NCBI GenBank assembly: GCA_963836405.1
Contig: CAWIJL010000005.1
Span: 310,001 to 374,000 of the forward strand
From: CAWIJJ01 sp963836405
GTDB lineage: Bacteria > Acidobacteriota > Terriglobia > Bryobacterales > Bryobacteraceae
DNA length: 64,000 nt
Direction: 5' to 3'
Shown here in pieces: positions 26,213 to 33,625 of the stretch. Below the pieces are notes generated by a model. The model made no database searches, was not told the origin of the DNA, and saw only the letters and a list, made by a program, of their open reading frames with translations. The position numbers and the translations under genes are program-made. How positions within the stretch are numbered: the stretch's first letter is position 1; each line of letters begins with the position of its first letter.

Positions 26213-27222
26213 CAATGCCAGCAGGCATCGGCGCGGCGGACGATGCGAAGCCAATCGCGCGCTGCGCGGGCGTGCTCCGCCCGGACGGGAGCCGGGCAAC
26301 GCTCGTTTACGAATGAGAGGTGGTAACGCAGCGCGCCCGACAGTGCATTGCAGGCGCCAGCCAGCCAGTACAGTTCGCGAAGTTCGCCGGTGAGGACCGG
26401 AGGCAGCCCGCGAGCGGCGAGGTAGGCTTGGAGAAGCGTGTCATGCCGCCGGCGCGCCTGCCACTCCCAATAGCCGAGCGATTGAAGCCAGGACGACACA
26501 TCTTCCAGCGCCGAGCCGATGCGGATGCGGCTCCAATCGAACAGCACGGCCTGCAGGGAGTCGCCGCGCTTGCGTACGGCGACGTTGCCGGAATGGGCGT
26601 CGCCGTGGAGCAGGACCGCTCCCGCCATTAGCCGGCGGCGGATGGCAGGCAATGCATTCGCGATACGGTCGAGGGCCCGGCGGCGCCATCGGATATGCCG
26701 CAATTCGTCGTGGCGGGAGGCGTTCGCGAATGCCTCGATCGTGCTTTCGGCCGAGTGGCGAAGTTGAGTATCGTATTCCCAATCCGTCAGCCAGGACGGC
26801 AGTGCCACGGATCCGGCGTTGTGGATGCGAGCCAGTTGCCGGAGCACGGATCCGGCATTGGCCGGGTCGGTCCAGGGCCAACGGCAGTACGAATCGATCC
26901 ACTCCAGGTACAGGTACGTGGTATCGCCGCCGGCACGATCGATCCCGAGAAGCTGCGGCGCGATATCGATTCCCGCCCGTGCCAACATCCGGTATGCAGC
27001 AATCTCCCGAGCCTGGGAATCGGTGATGCACTTCACGGCAAAGGAGACGCGCGGCCGGTCGCGGTCGCTGAAGGTGACTTCGACGCGCACCACCGAGCGA
27101 GCCTCCAGGCCGCCGGACAGCGGGTGGAGCTTCAGTGCAAGCCGATCCGGACGCTCTGCACAGAGACGGGCGGAAAACGTGCGTAGCAGCGCCAGGTTCA
27201 AGGCGGGCTCGATACCGTTCAA
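26209..27222 (-). CDS. Aminoglycoside phosphotransferase (APH)-family kinase
   Basis: A 337-residue small-molecule kinase-like protein. It has FAVKCI (ATP lysine region, about residue 64), E73 in AREIAAYRML, YLYLEWID for the hinge, the Brenner-type catalytic motif LLHGDAHSGNV (His206, Asp208) and the metal aspartate in LFDWSRIRIG (Asp229). The family phosphorylates hydroxyls of antibiotics, sugars, choline and similar compounds. The substrate is not predictable, and the context gives no link to resistance. Confidence 0.83.
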   Translation of the reverse strand: MNGIEPALNLALLRTFSARLCAERPDRLALKLHPLSGGLEARSVVRVEVTFSDRDRPRVSFAVKCITDSQAREIAAYRMLARAGIDIAPQLLGIDRAGGDTTYLYLEWIDSYCRWPWTDPANAGSVLRQLARIHNAGSVALPSWLTDWEYDTQLRHSAESTIEAFANASRHDELRHIRWRRRALDRIANALPAIRRRLMAGAVLLHGDAHSGNVAVRKRGDSLQAVLFDWSRIRIGSALEDVSSWLQSLGYWEWQARRRHDTLLQAYLAARGLPPVLTGELRELYWLAGACNALSGALRYHLSFVNERCPAPVRAEHARAARDWLRIVRRADACWHC

Positions 27223-27270
27223 AATTAACCTCGCTGCAAGGATAGCGAGAAAGGCGAGCGCGTGCGAGTG

Positions 27271-28698
27271 TCAGCGTCGAGCCGTCGCGCGGCGGTTTGC
27301 GGCACCGCGCCCGTTGTGGGCGGCCGTACCACCCCACATGTACCAGCCGTCGTCCCGCGGGTCTCCGGTGGCCATGCAATAGAGGCTTCCCTGGTTGGTG
27401 CCGATGTACACGCGGCCGTTGGCGACAGCCGGCTGAAAGGCCACGGCTTCACCGAGCGAGGCGGTCCAGAGGATGTCGCCGTTATCGGAGGAGAGCGCAA
27501 AGACGTCACCGGCGGAATTGGCCACGAAGATCTTGCCGTTGGCGATGGAGGGCGGCGTCAGGACCCCGTCCTCGAAACCCCGCCGTCCGCGCTGGTGCAG
27601 CTCGCGGGACCACAGCACGCGGCCGCTGGCAGGGTCGACGGCGCGCACCGTGTCGCCCATCGAGCTGTAGAGGCGGCCGCGGTCGAAGAACGGTTTGGAA
27701 CCCTGGTACGCCCAGATGCCGTGCACGCTGGCCTGCCCCAGGTTGGTGCGGGCGAGGGCTATGGGCGCGGACCCCTTGTTGGGCCCGGCGAATCCGACGG
27801 CGGCGTCGAGGGACTGGCTCTTCCGCTCGGCTCCGGTGCTCACGCGTTTCGAGTAGTCCAGGTAATCGGCATCCTGCCGGGTGGCGGCATACTCGCGCAC
27901 GGGCGCCGCGGGAGCGAGGGGGCGCGCGGCCAGCACTTCGGTTTGCTGCACTTCGTCCCGGCCTTGGCGGCGGGTCCGCATTTCGTCGCGGCGGCTGAAG
28001 AAACATTCGTCGTTCCACACCGCCGGCGCCGAGGTGGCATTCTTCCGGTCGCTCCAGATTTCGCGTCCCGTTTCACGGTCGAGCGACGCCACCGTGCCAT
28101 CGACGGTGGCGAAGTACACGCGGTCGCGCTCGATGACGGGCGCGGTGATGAGTTCGGCCGGCAGCGGGTAGGTCCAGAGTTGGAGGCCGGTTCTCAACTC
28201 GAAGGCCGCGAGGCGATAGCGGCTGTCGCGGCGCGAGTCCGGATAGGCCATGTAGATGCGACCGGCGGCGATGGCGGGCATGCTCATGAGCGGGTCGCCC
28301 AGCCACTTCTTCCAGACCGGCCTGCCGTCGGTGGTCAGCACCTCCAGTTCGCAGCTTTCGGTGTTGAAGGCCACCATTCCGTCTTCGACGGCGGCGGCGG
28401 TGGGCCCGTCGTCCGACGTGCGGTAGGTCCACACGCGGCGGCCGGTCTGGGCGTCCACGGCGTAGAATTCGTGGCTGCCGAATCCGCCGCCCACGAAAAT
28501 CCGGCCATCGGCGTAGGCCGGCGTCGCGAGGGGGCGGCCTCCCGGAATCCTCAATTTCCAGCCGGTGAGCTGGCCGGAGCGGAACGGCTCGGCGTTCCAG
28601 CGCGGCCCCGGGGCATCCTGCGATGCCGCACTGCCGGCGAACCATGCCAGGGCGCCCGCGGCGCCAAGAATCACAATCGATAGCGATCGGCGTGTCAT
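27271..28698 (-). CDS. Exported PQQ-type beta-propeller protein
   Basis: A 475-residue protein with a signal peptide (SIVILGAAGALAWFAGSAAS). It contains repeated propeller blades of the type GRIFVGGGFGSHEFYAVDAQ TGRRVWTYR, DGMVAFNTE, GRIYMAY, DRVYFATVDGTVASLDRETG REIWSD, GKIFVANSAGDVFALSSDNG and GRVYIGTNQGSLYCMATG. It ends in WYMWGGTAAHNG, common in acidobacterial propellers. No dehydrogenase active-site pattern is evident, so a scaffold or binding role resembling BamB is more likely than an enzyme. Confidence 0.85.
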   Translation of the reverse strand: MTRRSLSIVILGAAGALAWFAGSAASQDAPGPRWNAEPFRSGQLTGWKLRIPGGRPLATPAYADGRIFVGGGFGSHEFYAVDAQTGRRVWTYRTSDDGPTAAAVEDGMVAFNTESCELEVLTTDGRPVWKKWLGDPLMSMPAIAAGRIYMAYPDSRRDSRYRLAAFELRTGLQLWTYPLPAELITAPVIERDRVYFATVDGTVASLDRETGREIWSDRKNATSAPAVWNDECFFSRRDEMRTRRQGRDEVQQTEVLAARPLAPAAPVREYAATRQDADYLDYSKRVSTGAERKSQSLDAAVGFAGPNKGSAPIALARTNLGQASVHGIWAYQGSKPFFDRGRLYSSMGDTVRAVDPASGRVLWSRELHQRGRRGFEDGVLTPPSIANGKIFVANSAGDVFALSSDNGDILWTASLGEAVAFQPAVANGRVYIGTNQGSLYCMATGDPRDDGWYMWGGTAAHNGRGAANRRATARR

Positions 28699-28799
28699 CG
28701 AATCCTCCCGACCCGTGCCGCTTTCGTGCGGCGCGCGTCGATAGGGAATGCCGCGAGCGGGTGCATCCTTTCACGGGTTGGGCAGGGGGGAAAAATTTG

Positions 28800-28930
28800 G
28801 GCGCGATGCGCGAGCGCATCACCGGGCGCCGGCAGATGGCAGCGCGAGCAGACTGCGGCCGAACCCTTGCGCGGTCGCACGGCCAATTCGATCCTCTCTT
28901 GTGGGCACTGAAGTGGGCGTGCTGGTAGAC
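28800..28930 (-). pseudogene. ISL3-family transposase N-terminal remnant
   Basis: From 28930 one frame reads VYQHAHFSAHK; after a one-base shift near 28895 another reads RIELAVRPRKGSAAVCSRCH LPAPG. Together they match the N-terminal part of ISL3 transposases, including the first CxxC of the zinc-binding domain. Everything downstream is lost. This piece continues where the remnant at 4500-4782 was deleted, so both derive from the same kind of element. No inverted repeats found. Confidence 0.6.
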
Positions 28931-28970
28931 AGGCGACCAGCGAGGAAGAATAATCCTCCAAACGCGATCA

Positions 28971-29216
28971 TCAGAGGGCTTCGCCCTTGGCAGCCTGCCC
29001 TCGGAGGAGAAACGTTTTGGGGTACCGTCCACTGCCGCAGATTTTGAAAGAGCCGAAATCCTTGTACCGGTCGCCATCGGGCACTTCAGGCCGCATCTCG
29101 ACCCAAAGGCGAAGTCGATTCAGATCCGGGACACCGATCTTGCGGTCACGCATCCGCTCGATGAGATGTTGCCGCACGCCTTCGGGCAGGTTGTCCCAGC
29201 GCTCGAGTTGCGGCAT
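28971..29216 (-). CDS. Small conserved protein, possible toxin-like partner
   Basis: 81 residues from ATG 29216: PQLERWDNLPEGVRQHLIER MRDRKIGVPDLNRLRLWVEM, then a compact beta-rich end with YKDFGSFKICGSGRYPKTFL LRGQ. The last part resembles the C-terminal strand layout of small RelE/HigB-like or related proteins, but no catalytic set is clear. The ATG overlaps the stop of the upstream ribbon-helix-helix-like gene (ATGA), the usual spacing in toxin-antitoxin operons. Function inferred from context only. Confidence 0.5.
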   Translation of the reverse strand: MPQLERWDNLPEGVRQHLIERMRDRKIGVPDLNRLRLWVEMRPEVPDGDRYKDFGSFKICGSGRYPKTFLLRGQAAKGEAL

Positions 29217-29434
29217 CAGCCGCCGAAGACCATTCTGCCGAGTTCATCGCCAAGGCGGTTGGCCGCTTCCGGATCCCGCTCGTTGCGGAAGCGCTCAGCC
29301 AGGGCGAAAAACTGTTGCTGTCTTTGCTTCTCTGCGTCGATCCCGTTCTCGATCAGTTCCACCAACATGCGATTCTTGCTCAGCTTTCGACTCCTGGCCA
29401 TGCTACCGACCTGCTTCGCCATCTCGACCACCAT
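29216..29434 (-). CDS. Ribbon-helix-helix-like small protein, possible antitoxin
   Basis: 72 residues from the ATG at 29434 (MVVEMAKQVGSMARSRKLSK NRMLVELIENGIDAEK). The short strand followed by two helices with NRMLVELIENGID is the CopG/Arc pattern of DNA-binding antitoxins; the C-terminal helix is charged (EKQRQQQFFALAERFRNE). The frame is open upstream to 29518, but that extension (ILSFGGGLLGPPPSE) does not look native. No strong ribosome site is seen. It is directly coupled to the 81-residue gene that follows. Confidence 0.5.
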   Translation of the reverse strand: MVVEMAKQVGSMARSRKLSKNRMLVELIENGIDAEKQRQQQFFALAERFRNERDPEAANRLGDELGRMVFGG

Positions 29435-29569
29435 TCTAGTGCGGCTGGTGGATTCTGAGGGCGGCGGTCCAAGAAGGCCGCCGCCAAATGACAAAATCGC
29501 GAAAAAAGAAGCGGTCACCGAACTTCGGAGTCTTTGGCGCCCTGCAGCAGAGGATAAGGAGCTGCATCA

Positions 29570-29842
29570 GGCTGCCGTAGTACGCCATGCCGCATTTCAC
29601 CGCCCGCTGGACACCGGCCAACTTTTGGCCGCCAGGGCATCGATCCGCTCGGCGATTCCGAGTTGCGGCTGCGGCAAGCTGGCGATGTATGCGAACACGG
29701 GTTCGTCGCCTGATGCGGTCTTAGCGGCGCTTGCCTTGCCCGTCATGGCGACGAGCAGTTTCATCGGGGGCTCGCCTTGGGCGCTCATCCTACCCTTGCC
29801 GTTGGCCACACGCTTGTTGGTTTGATGGATTGGCTGCGTCAC
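29570..29842 (-). pseudogene. DUF1801-family gene, frameshifted and truncated
   Basis: The GTG at 29842 overlaps the AHSA1 stop (GTGA). The first frame reads EPVFAYIASLPQPQLGIAER IDAL, the start of a DUF1801 protein. A shift near 29620 gives AGVQRAVKCGMAYYG, the next conserved block (normally VKWGxPxY-like), and then similarity stops. About half of a typical 120-residue protein remains. The three-gene order ArsR, AHSA1, DUF1801 is a common arrangement, so this gene was probably the third member of the operon. Confidence 0.6.
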
Positions 29843-30348
29843 TTTGTGTCCGTACTCGATCCCAGGCTGGCGAGAAGCTCGTCTAGTTGGTCGAGCGCCT
29901 CGGGCAGCGCGCCCGTCGATCCGGAGTCAAGCGCTTCCTTCGAGGGATAAAGATCGTGCACCACCAACAGCGTCTTGCCGGCGGTTTCATCGAAGGTCAC
30001 CGTAGTGACGGTTTTGCCCTCGTCCCCCTCCTCGTTGGTCCAAACGAGGCGCGAGTGCGGTGTCACTTCGAGGTACGTGCCGAAGAACTCCATCGTCGAA
30101 TCTTCGTGGCGAAACACCAAACGATACTGCCCCCCAACGCGAACATCCATCTCGCAGGAAAGCAGGGTCAGCCCATACGATTTCGGTACCCACCACCTCC
30201 TGAATAGTTCCGCCTTGGTCCACGCCTCGAACACGAGGCGCGCAGGCGCGTTGACGGTGCGTGTGACGACGAGTTCGCACTCGGACTTGCGCTCCACCAC
30301 CGTGCGGTTCTTCGTGGGGGTGGCCTCACTTTCTCTTCTTACGTCCAT
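29839..30348 (-). CDS. AHSA1/SRPBCC domain protein
   Basis: 169 residues of the START/Bet v1-like SRPBCC superfamily, AHSA1 branch: LVVTRTVNAPARLVFEAWTK AELFRRWW, then MDVRVGGQYRLVF, FFGTYLEVTPHSRLVWT and TTVTFDETAGKTLLVVHD. These proteins bind small hydrophobic ligands and, in bacteria, often follow an ArsR-type regulator as here. The start overlaps the regulator 3' end by 23 bases, so the two are co-translated. Confidence 0.85.
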   Translation of the reverse strand: MDVRRESEATPTKNRTVVERKSECELVVTRTVNAPARLVFEAWTKAELFRRWWVPKSYGLTLLSCEMDVRVGGQYRLVFRHEDSTMEFFGTYLEVTPHSRLVWTNEEGDEGKTVTTVTFDETAGKTLLVVHDLYPSKEALDSGSTGALPEALDQLDELLASLGSSTDTK

Positions 30349-30691
30349 TTGTTTTCTCCCTCCTTTTCAATTCCTCGACAACAATATCCAACTCGTCGAA
30401 GCGCGCGGCCCAGAGCTGGCGATACCTCTCGATCCATGCCGCCTCTTCTTCCAGTCCGCGCCGCCCGAGCTTGCAGGTCCGCACGCGCCCAATCTTCTCC
30501 GTGCTGACGAGCCCCGCTTGCTCCAAGACGCCTACATGTTTCTTCATGCCCGTAAGGGTCATGTGGAACCTTTCGGCAAGGGCGGTGATAGAAGCGTCCG
30601 CACGCCCGAGTCGCTCCAGAACGCCGCGTCGGGTGGCGTCCGAGAGCGCGCCGAACGAGGCATCGAAGTGGGCTTGGCTATACTGAACCAT
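30326..30691 (-). CDS. ArsR-family transcriptional regulator
   Basis: A 121-residue winged-helix protein: FGALSDATRRGVLERLGRAD, then SITALAERFHMTLTGMKKHVGVLEQAGLVSTEKIGRVRTC. This is the metal-independent ArsR branch that usually precedes AHSA1/SRPBCC genes and represses its own operon. No Cys metal-binding pair is seen. A perfect inverted repeat covers the start codon (30679-30704), a likely autoregulatory operator. Confidence 0.88.
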   Translation of the reverse strand: MVQYSQAHFDASFGALSDATRRGVLERLGRADASITALAERFHMTLTGMKKHVGVLEQAGLVSTEKIGRVRTCKLGRRGLEEEAAWIERYRQLWAARFDELDIVVEELKRREKTNGRKKRK

Positions 30692-30704
30692 ACGGTTCAG
30701 TATA
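30679..30704. promoter_or_regulatory. Perfect 11-bp inverted repeat, probable operator of the ArsR/AHSA1 operon
   Basis: TATACTGAACC at 30679-30689 and its exact complement GGTTCAGTATA at 30694-30704, separated by four bases (ATAC). The right arm lies just upstream of the regulator ATG (30691 on the minus strand) and the left arm covers codons 1-5. The sequence is much more AT-rich than its surroundings. The position fits dimer binding that blocks transcription initiation or elongation. Confidence 0.7.
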
Positions 30705-30839
30705 CATCATGAGTGACGGCATGCAATGGGAGGCTGAGCGCCCGCTGCGTTGCCGGCGATCGATCCAGACACACGATCAACGGCGAAGGAGCGAGCGTCC
30801 GCATCGCGCGGCGAACCTGGGCGAGCTAAGCGGCAACGC

Positions 30840-31145
30840 TCAGGCGGCCGGTTCGCGACGTTGAAGCCACCGGCGCAAGGACTCGTGCGTCTCACCGGAT
30901 CTACGACCTGCCAGAAGGCTAGCGACACTTATGTCTTCATCCAGTTCCGGCCAGTGAATGCCCTTGCCGGAACCGATGAGACGCCAGTTGGCACGCTCCG
31001 CGGGAGTTCCGTGCGCCAAACGTGGAAACCAAGCGAGTGGCACTGTGATGGTCCGGCCATCGGCGAGATCGGCGATCAGACCGTCGTCACATGCGCTTAC
31101 GGTCTGGGCCACTGCCGGTGCGTATTCATGCTCCAAAGTACTCAT
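30840..31145 (-). CDS. DUF2442-family protein
   Basis: 101 residues from ATG 31145 (MSTLEHEYAPAVAQTVSACD). It has DGLIADLADGRTITVPLAWF PRL and the block WRLIGSGKGIHWPELDEDIS VASLLAG, both characteristic of DUF2442. A longer start at 31187 adds an Arg-rich, unlikely N-terminus. DUF2442 genes usually follow a DUF4160 gene, sometimes treated as a toxin-antitoxin-like pair; no DUF4160 gene is visible upstream, so this one is solitary. Confidence 0.8.
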   Translation of the reverse strand: MSTLEHEYAPAVAQTVSACDDGLIADLADGRTITVPLAWFPRLAHGTPAERANWRLIGSGKGIHWPELDEDISVASLLAGRRSGETHESLRRWLQRREPAA

Positions 31146-31311
31146 GCCATGCCCTCGCGGACGGCTCAAGTCGCGGCTGGTTTCCAACCGTACCGAAGAA
31201 CGGCCGGCAACCTATCCAGTGTACATGGGTAGGGGGATGTGAGCGCTCTGAGACCGCCGGGCGGCAGCGCCTTGACATTTCTCGCGCGGTTATCGTACCA
31301 ATAGGCGATCC

Positions 31312-32505
31312 ATGGCCCAGGCTTTCCTCTGCGATGCTGTGCGGACGCCGTTCGGACGTTATGGGGGATCGCTCGCCTCCGTCCGCGCCGACGACCTGGC
31401 CGCGATTCCGCTGCGCGCCCTGCTCGCCCGCAATCCCGCGCTCGACCCGGGCGCCCTGGACGATGTCATCCTTGGCTGCGCCAACCAGGCTGGGGAGGAC
31501 AACCGCAACGTCGCGCGCATGGCGCTGCTGCTGGCGGGTATTCCGGCGGAGGTGCCCGGCGCCACTGTCAATCGCCTGTGCGGCTCGAGCCTCGAATCGG
31601 CCGCCATCGCTGCGCGCGCAATCGCGGCGGGCGAGATCTCGCTCGCGATCGCGGGCGGAGTGGAAAGCATGTCCCGCTCGCCGCTGGTGCTGGCCAAGCC
31701 GGAGGGCGCGTGGAGCCGCACGCAGAAGCTGGAAGACACCACCATGGGCTGGCGTTTCATCAACCCTCGAATGCGCGATTGTTACGGCGTGGACAGCATG
31801 TCCGAAACCGCCGAGAACCTGGCCGTGGAATGCGGCATCTCGCGCGCCGACCAGGACGCCTTCGCGTTCCGCAGCCAGCAACGGACGGCCGAGGCCATGC
31901 GCGCCGGCCGCCTGGCCGAAGAGATCGCGCCGGTTTCGCTCGCGGGCAAGCCGCCGGTCGAAATGGACGAGCATCCGCGCCCGGGCACGACGCTCGAAGG
32001 GCTTGCCGCTCTCAAACCGGTGGTGCGCTCCGGCGGCACGGTCACGGCGGGCAACGCATCCGGCATCAACGACGGCGCGGGCGCCATGCTGGTCGCCTCG
32101 GAAGAAGCCGCCGCGCGCCACGGTCTCACGCCGCTGGCGCGCATCGCGGGCAGCGCGGCCGCGGGCGTGCTCCCGCGCGTGATGGGCATGGGGCCGGTGC
32201 CCGCCGCCCGCAAACTTCTGGAACGCACCGGCCTGCGACTCGCGCAGATGGACGTGGTGGAACTCAACGAGGCTTTCGCCGCGCAGGCGCTCGCCGTCCT
32301 GCGCAGTCTCGGCCTGCCCGACGATGCGGCGCACGTCAATCCAAACGGCGGCGCCATCGCCCTCGGCCACCCGCTCGGCGCCAGCGGGGCGCGCCTGCTC
32401 ACCAGCGCCGTCCGCCACCTGCACCGCACCGGCGGCCGGTATGCGCTGTGCACGATGTGCATCGGCGTAGGGCAGGGCATCGCCATGATCCTCGAACGCG
32501 TCTGA
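31312..32505 (+). CDS. Acetyl-CoA acyltransferase (thiolase)
   Basis: 397 residues, complete thiolase. It cleaves a 3-oxoacyl-CoA with CoA, or condenses acetyl-CoA units. The nucleophile is Cys90 (VNRLCGSSLES); His353 is in GHPLGASGARL and Cys383 in CTMCIGVGQG. NEAFAAQALAVL is also present. MAQAFLCDAVRTPFGRYGGS and the ALDDVILGCANQAGEDNRNVAR segment resemble beta-ketoadipyl-CoA thiolases (PcaF type). The aromatic-acid-type transporter nearby supports a ring-cleavage pathway, but the rest of that pathway is not here. 13 bp to the next gene. Confidence 0.93.
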   Translation: MAQAFLCDAVRTPFGRYGGSLASVRADDLAAIPLRALLARNPALDPGALDDVILGCANQAGEDNRNVARMALLLAGIPAEVPGATVNRLCGSSLESAAIAARAIAAGEISLAIAGGVESMSRSPLVLAKPEGAWSRTQKLEDTTMGWRFINPRMRDCYGVDSMSETAENLAVECGISRADQDAFAFRSQQRTAEAMRAGRLAEEIAPVSLAGKPPVEMDEHPRPGTTLEGLAALKPVVRSGGTVTAGNASGINDGAGAMLVASEEAAARHGLTPLARIAGSAAAGVLPRVMGMGPVPAARKLLERTGLRLAQMDVVELNEAFAAQALAVLRSLGLPDDAAHVNPNGGAIALGHPLGASGARLLTSAVRHLHRTGGRYALCTMCIGVGQGIAMILERV

Positions 32506-32518
32506 ACGGAGAAACACT

Positions 32519-33625
32519 GTGACCCGCACCGCTCCTCCATTTCGCGCCGACCACGTCGGCAGTCTGCTTCGTCCCGCCGCACTCAAGGAGGCCCGCGCGC
32601 TGCGCGAGGGCAGCGAGCTTTCCGCGGCCGCCCTTACCGCCGCCGAAGATGCGGCCATCGCGCACGTCATCGCGCGCCAGGAGGACACGGGCCTGCGCGC
32701 CGCCACCGACGGCGAACTCCGCCGCGCGATGTGGCACTTCGATTTTCTCGAGGGCCTGGACGGCGTCGAAGCCTTCCGCTCCGATCACGGCATCGCTTTC
32801 CAGGGCGGCATCGAAACCCAGCCCAAGGGGCTCCGCGTCACGGGCAGGATCGGCTTCTCCAGCCATCCCATGCTGGATCATTTCCGCTTCCTGGCCAACC
32901 ACACGCGCCTGACGGCGAAGATGACGATTCCTTCGCCCAGCGTGCTTCACTTCCGCGGCGGGCGGCGCGCGGTGGACCCCGCGGTCTACCCGGACATGGA
33001 GGCCTTCTACGTCGATCTGGGCGAGGCGTATCGGGGCGCGGTCCAGGCGTTTGCGGGCGCGGGGTGCCGCTACCTGCAACTGGACGAGGTCAACCTCGCC
33101 TACCTCTGCGATCCCGAACAGCGGCGGATGCTGAGCGAGCGCGGCGACGACCCCGACCGGCTTCCCGCCGTCTACGCGCGCATGATCAACACCGCCATCG
33201 CAGGCCGTCCCGCGGATATGGCCATCACCATGCATCTCTGCCGCGGGAATTTCCGCTCCAGTTGGATTGCGCAGGGCGGCTACGAGCCGGTGGCCGAGCT
33301 GCTCTTCAACCAGATCGGCGTGGACGGCTATTTCATGGAGTTCGACACCGAGCGCGCGGGCGGCTTCGAACCGCTGCGCTTCGTGCCCAAGGGCAAGACC
33401 GTGGTACTGGGCCTGGTCACCTCTAAAAGCGGCGCGCTCGAACCGGCGGAGGGGCTCGAACGGCGCATCGCGGCCGCCGCGAAATACGTGGACCTCGACC
33501 AGCTTTGCCTCAGCCCGCAGTGCGGCTTCGCCAGCACGGAGGAAGGCAACAGCCTCACCGAGGACGAGCAGTGGGCGAAGCTTGGCCGCATTGTGCAGGT
33601 GGCGCGGAACGTGTGGGGCGAATGA
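32519..33625 (+). CDS. MetE-like (cobalamin-independent methionine synthase-type) methyltransferase family protein
   Basis: 368 residues from GTG 32519, about half the size of full MetE, as for the single-barrel YxjG/epoxyalkane:CoM-transferase-like branch. Probable zinc ligands are in TMHLCRGNF (His and Cys) and SPQCGFAS (Cys). RADHVGSLLRP and TDGELRRAMWHFDFLEGLDG are typical. It would transfer an alkyl group to or from a thiol; the substrate is unknown. The stop overlaps the transporter ATG (ATGA), so it is translationally coupled. Confidence 0.85.
   Translation: MTRTAPPFRADHVGSLLRPAALKEARALREGSELSAAALTAAEDAAIAHVIARQEDTGLRAATDGELRRAMWHFDFLEGLDGVEAFRSDHGIAFQGGIETQPKGLRVTGRIGFSSHPMLDHFRFLANHTRLTAKMTIPSPSVLHFRGGRRAVDPAVYPDMEAFYVDLGEAYRGAVQAFAGAGCRYLQLDEVNLAYLCDPEQRRMLSERGDDPDRLPAVYARMINTAIAGRPADMAITMHLCRGNFRSSWIAQGGYEPVAELLFNQIGVDGYFMEFDTERAGGFEPLRFVPKGKTVVLGLVTSKSGALEPAEGLERRIAAAAKYVDLDQLCLSPQCGFASTEEGNSLTEDEQWAKLGRIVQVARNVWGE

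Noticed and set aside
33505..33621. N-terminal extension of the MFS transporter
   Set aside because: It overlaps the MetE-like gene in another frame; the ATG at 33622 overlaps that gene's stop and gives a normal N-terminus.
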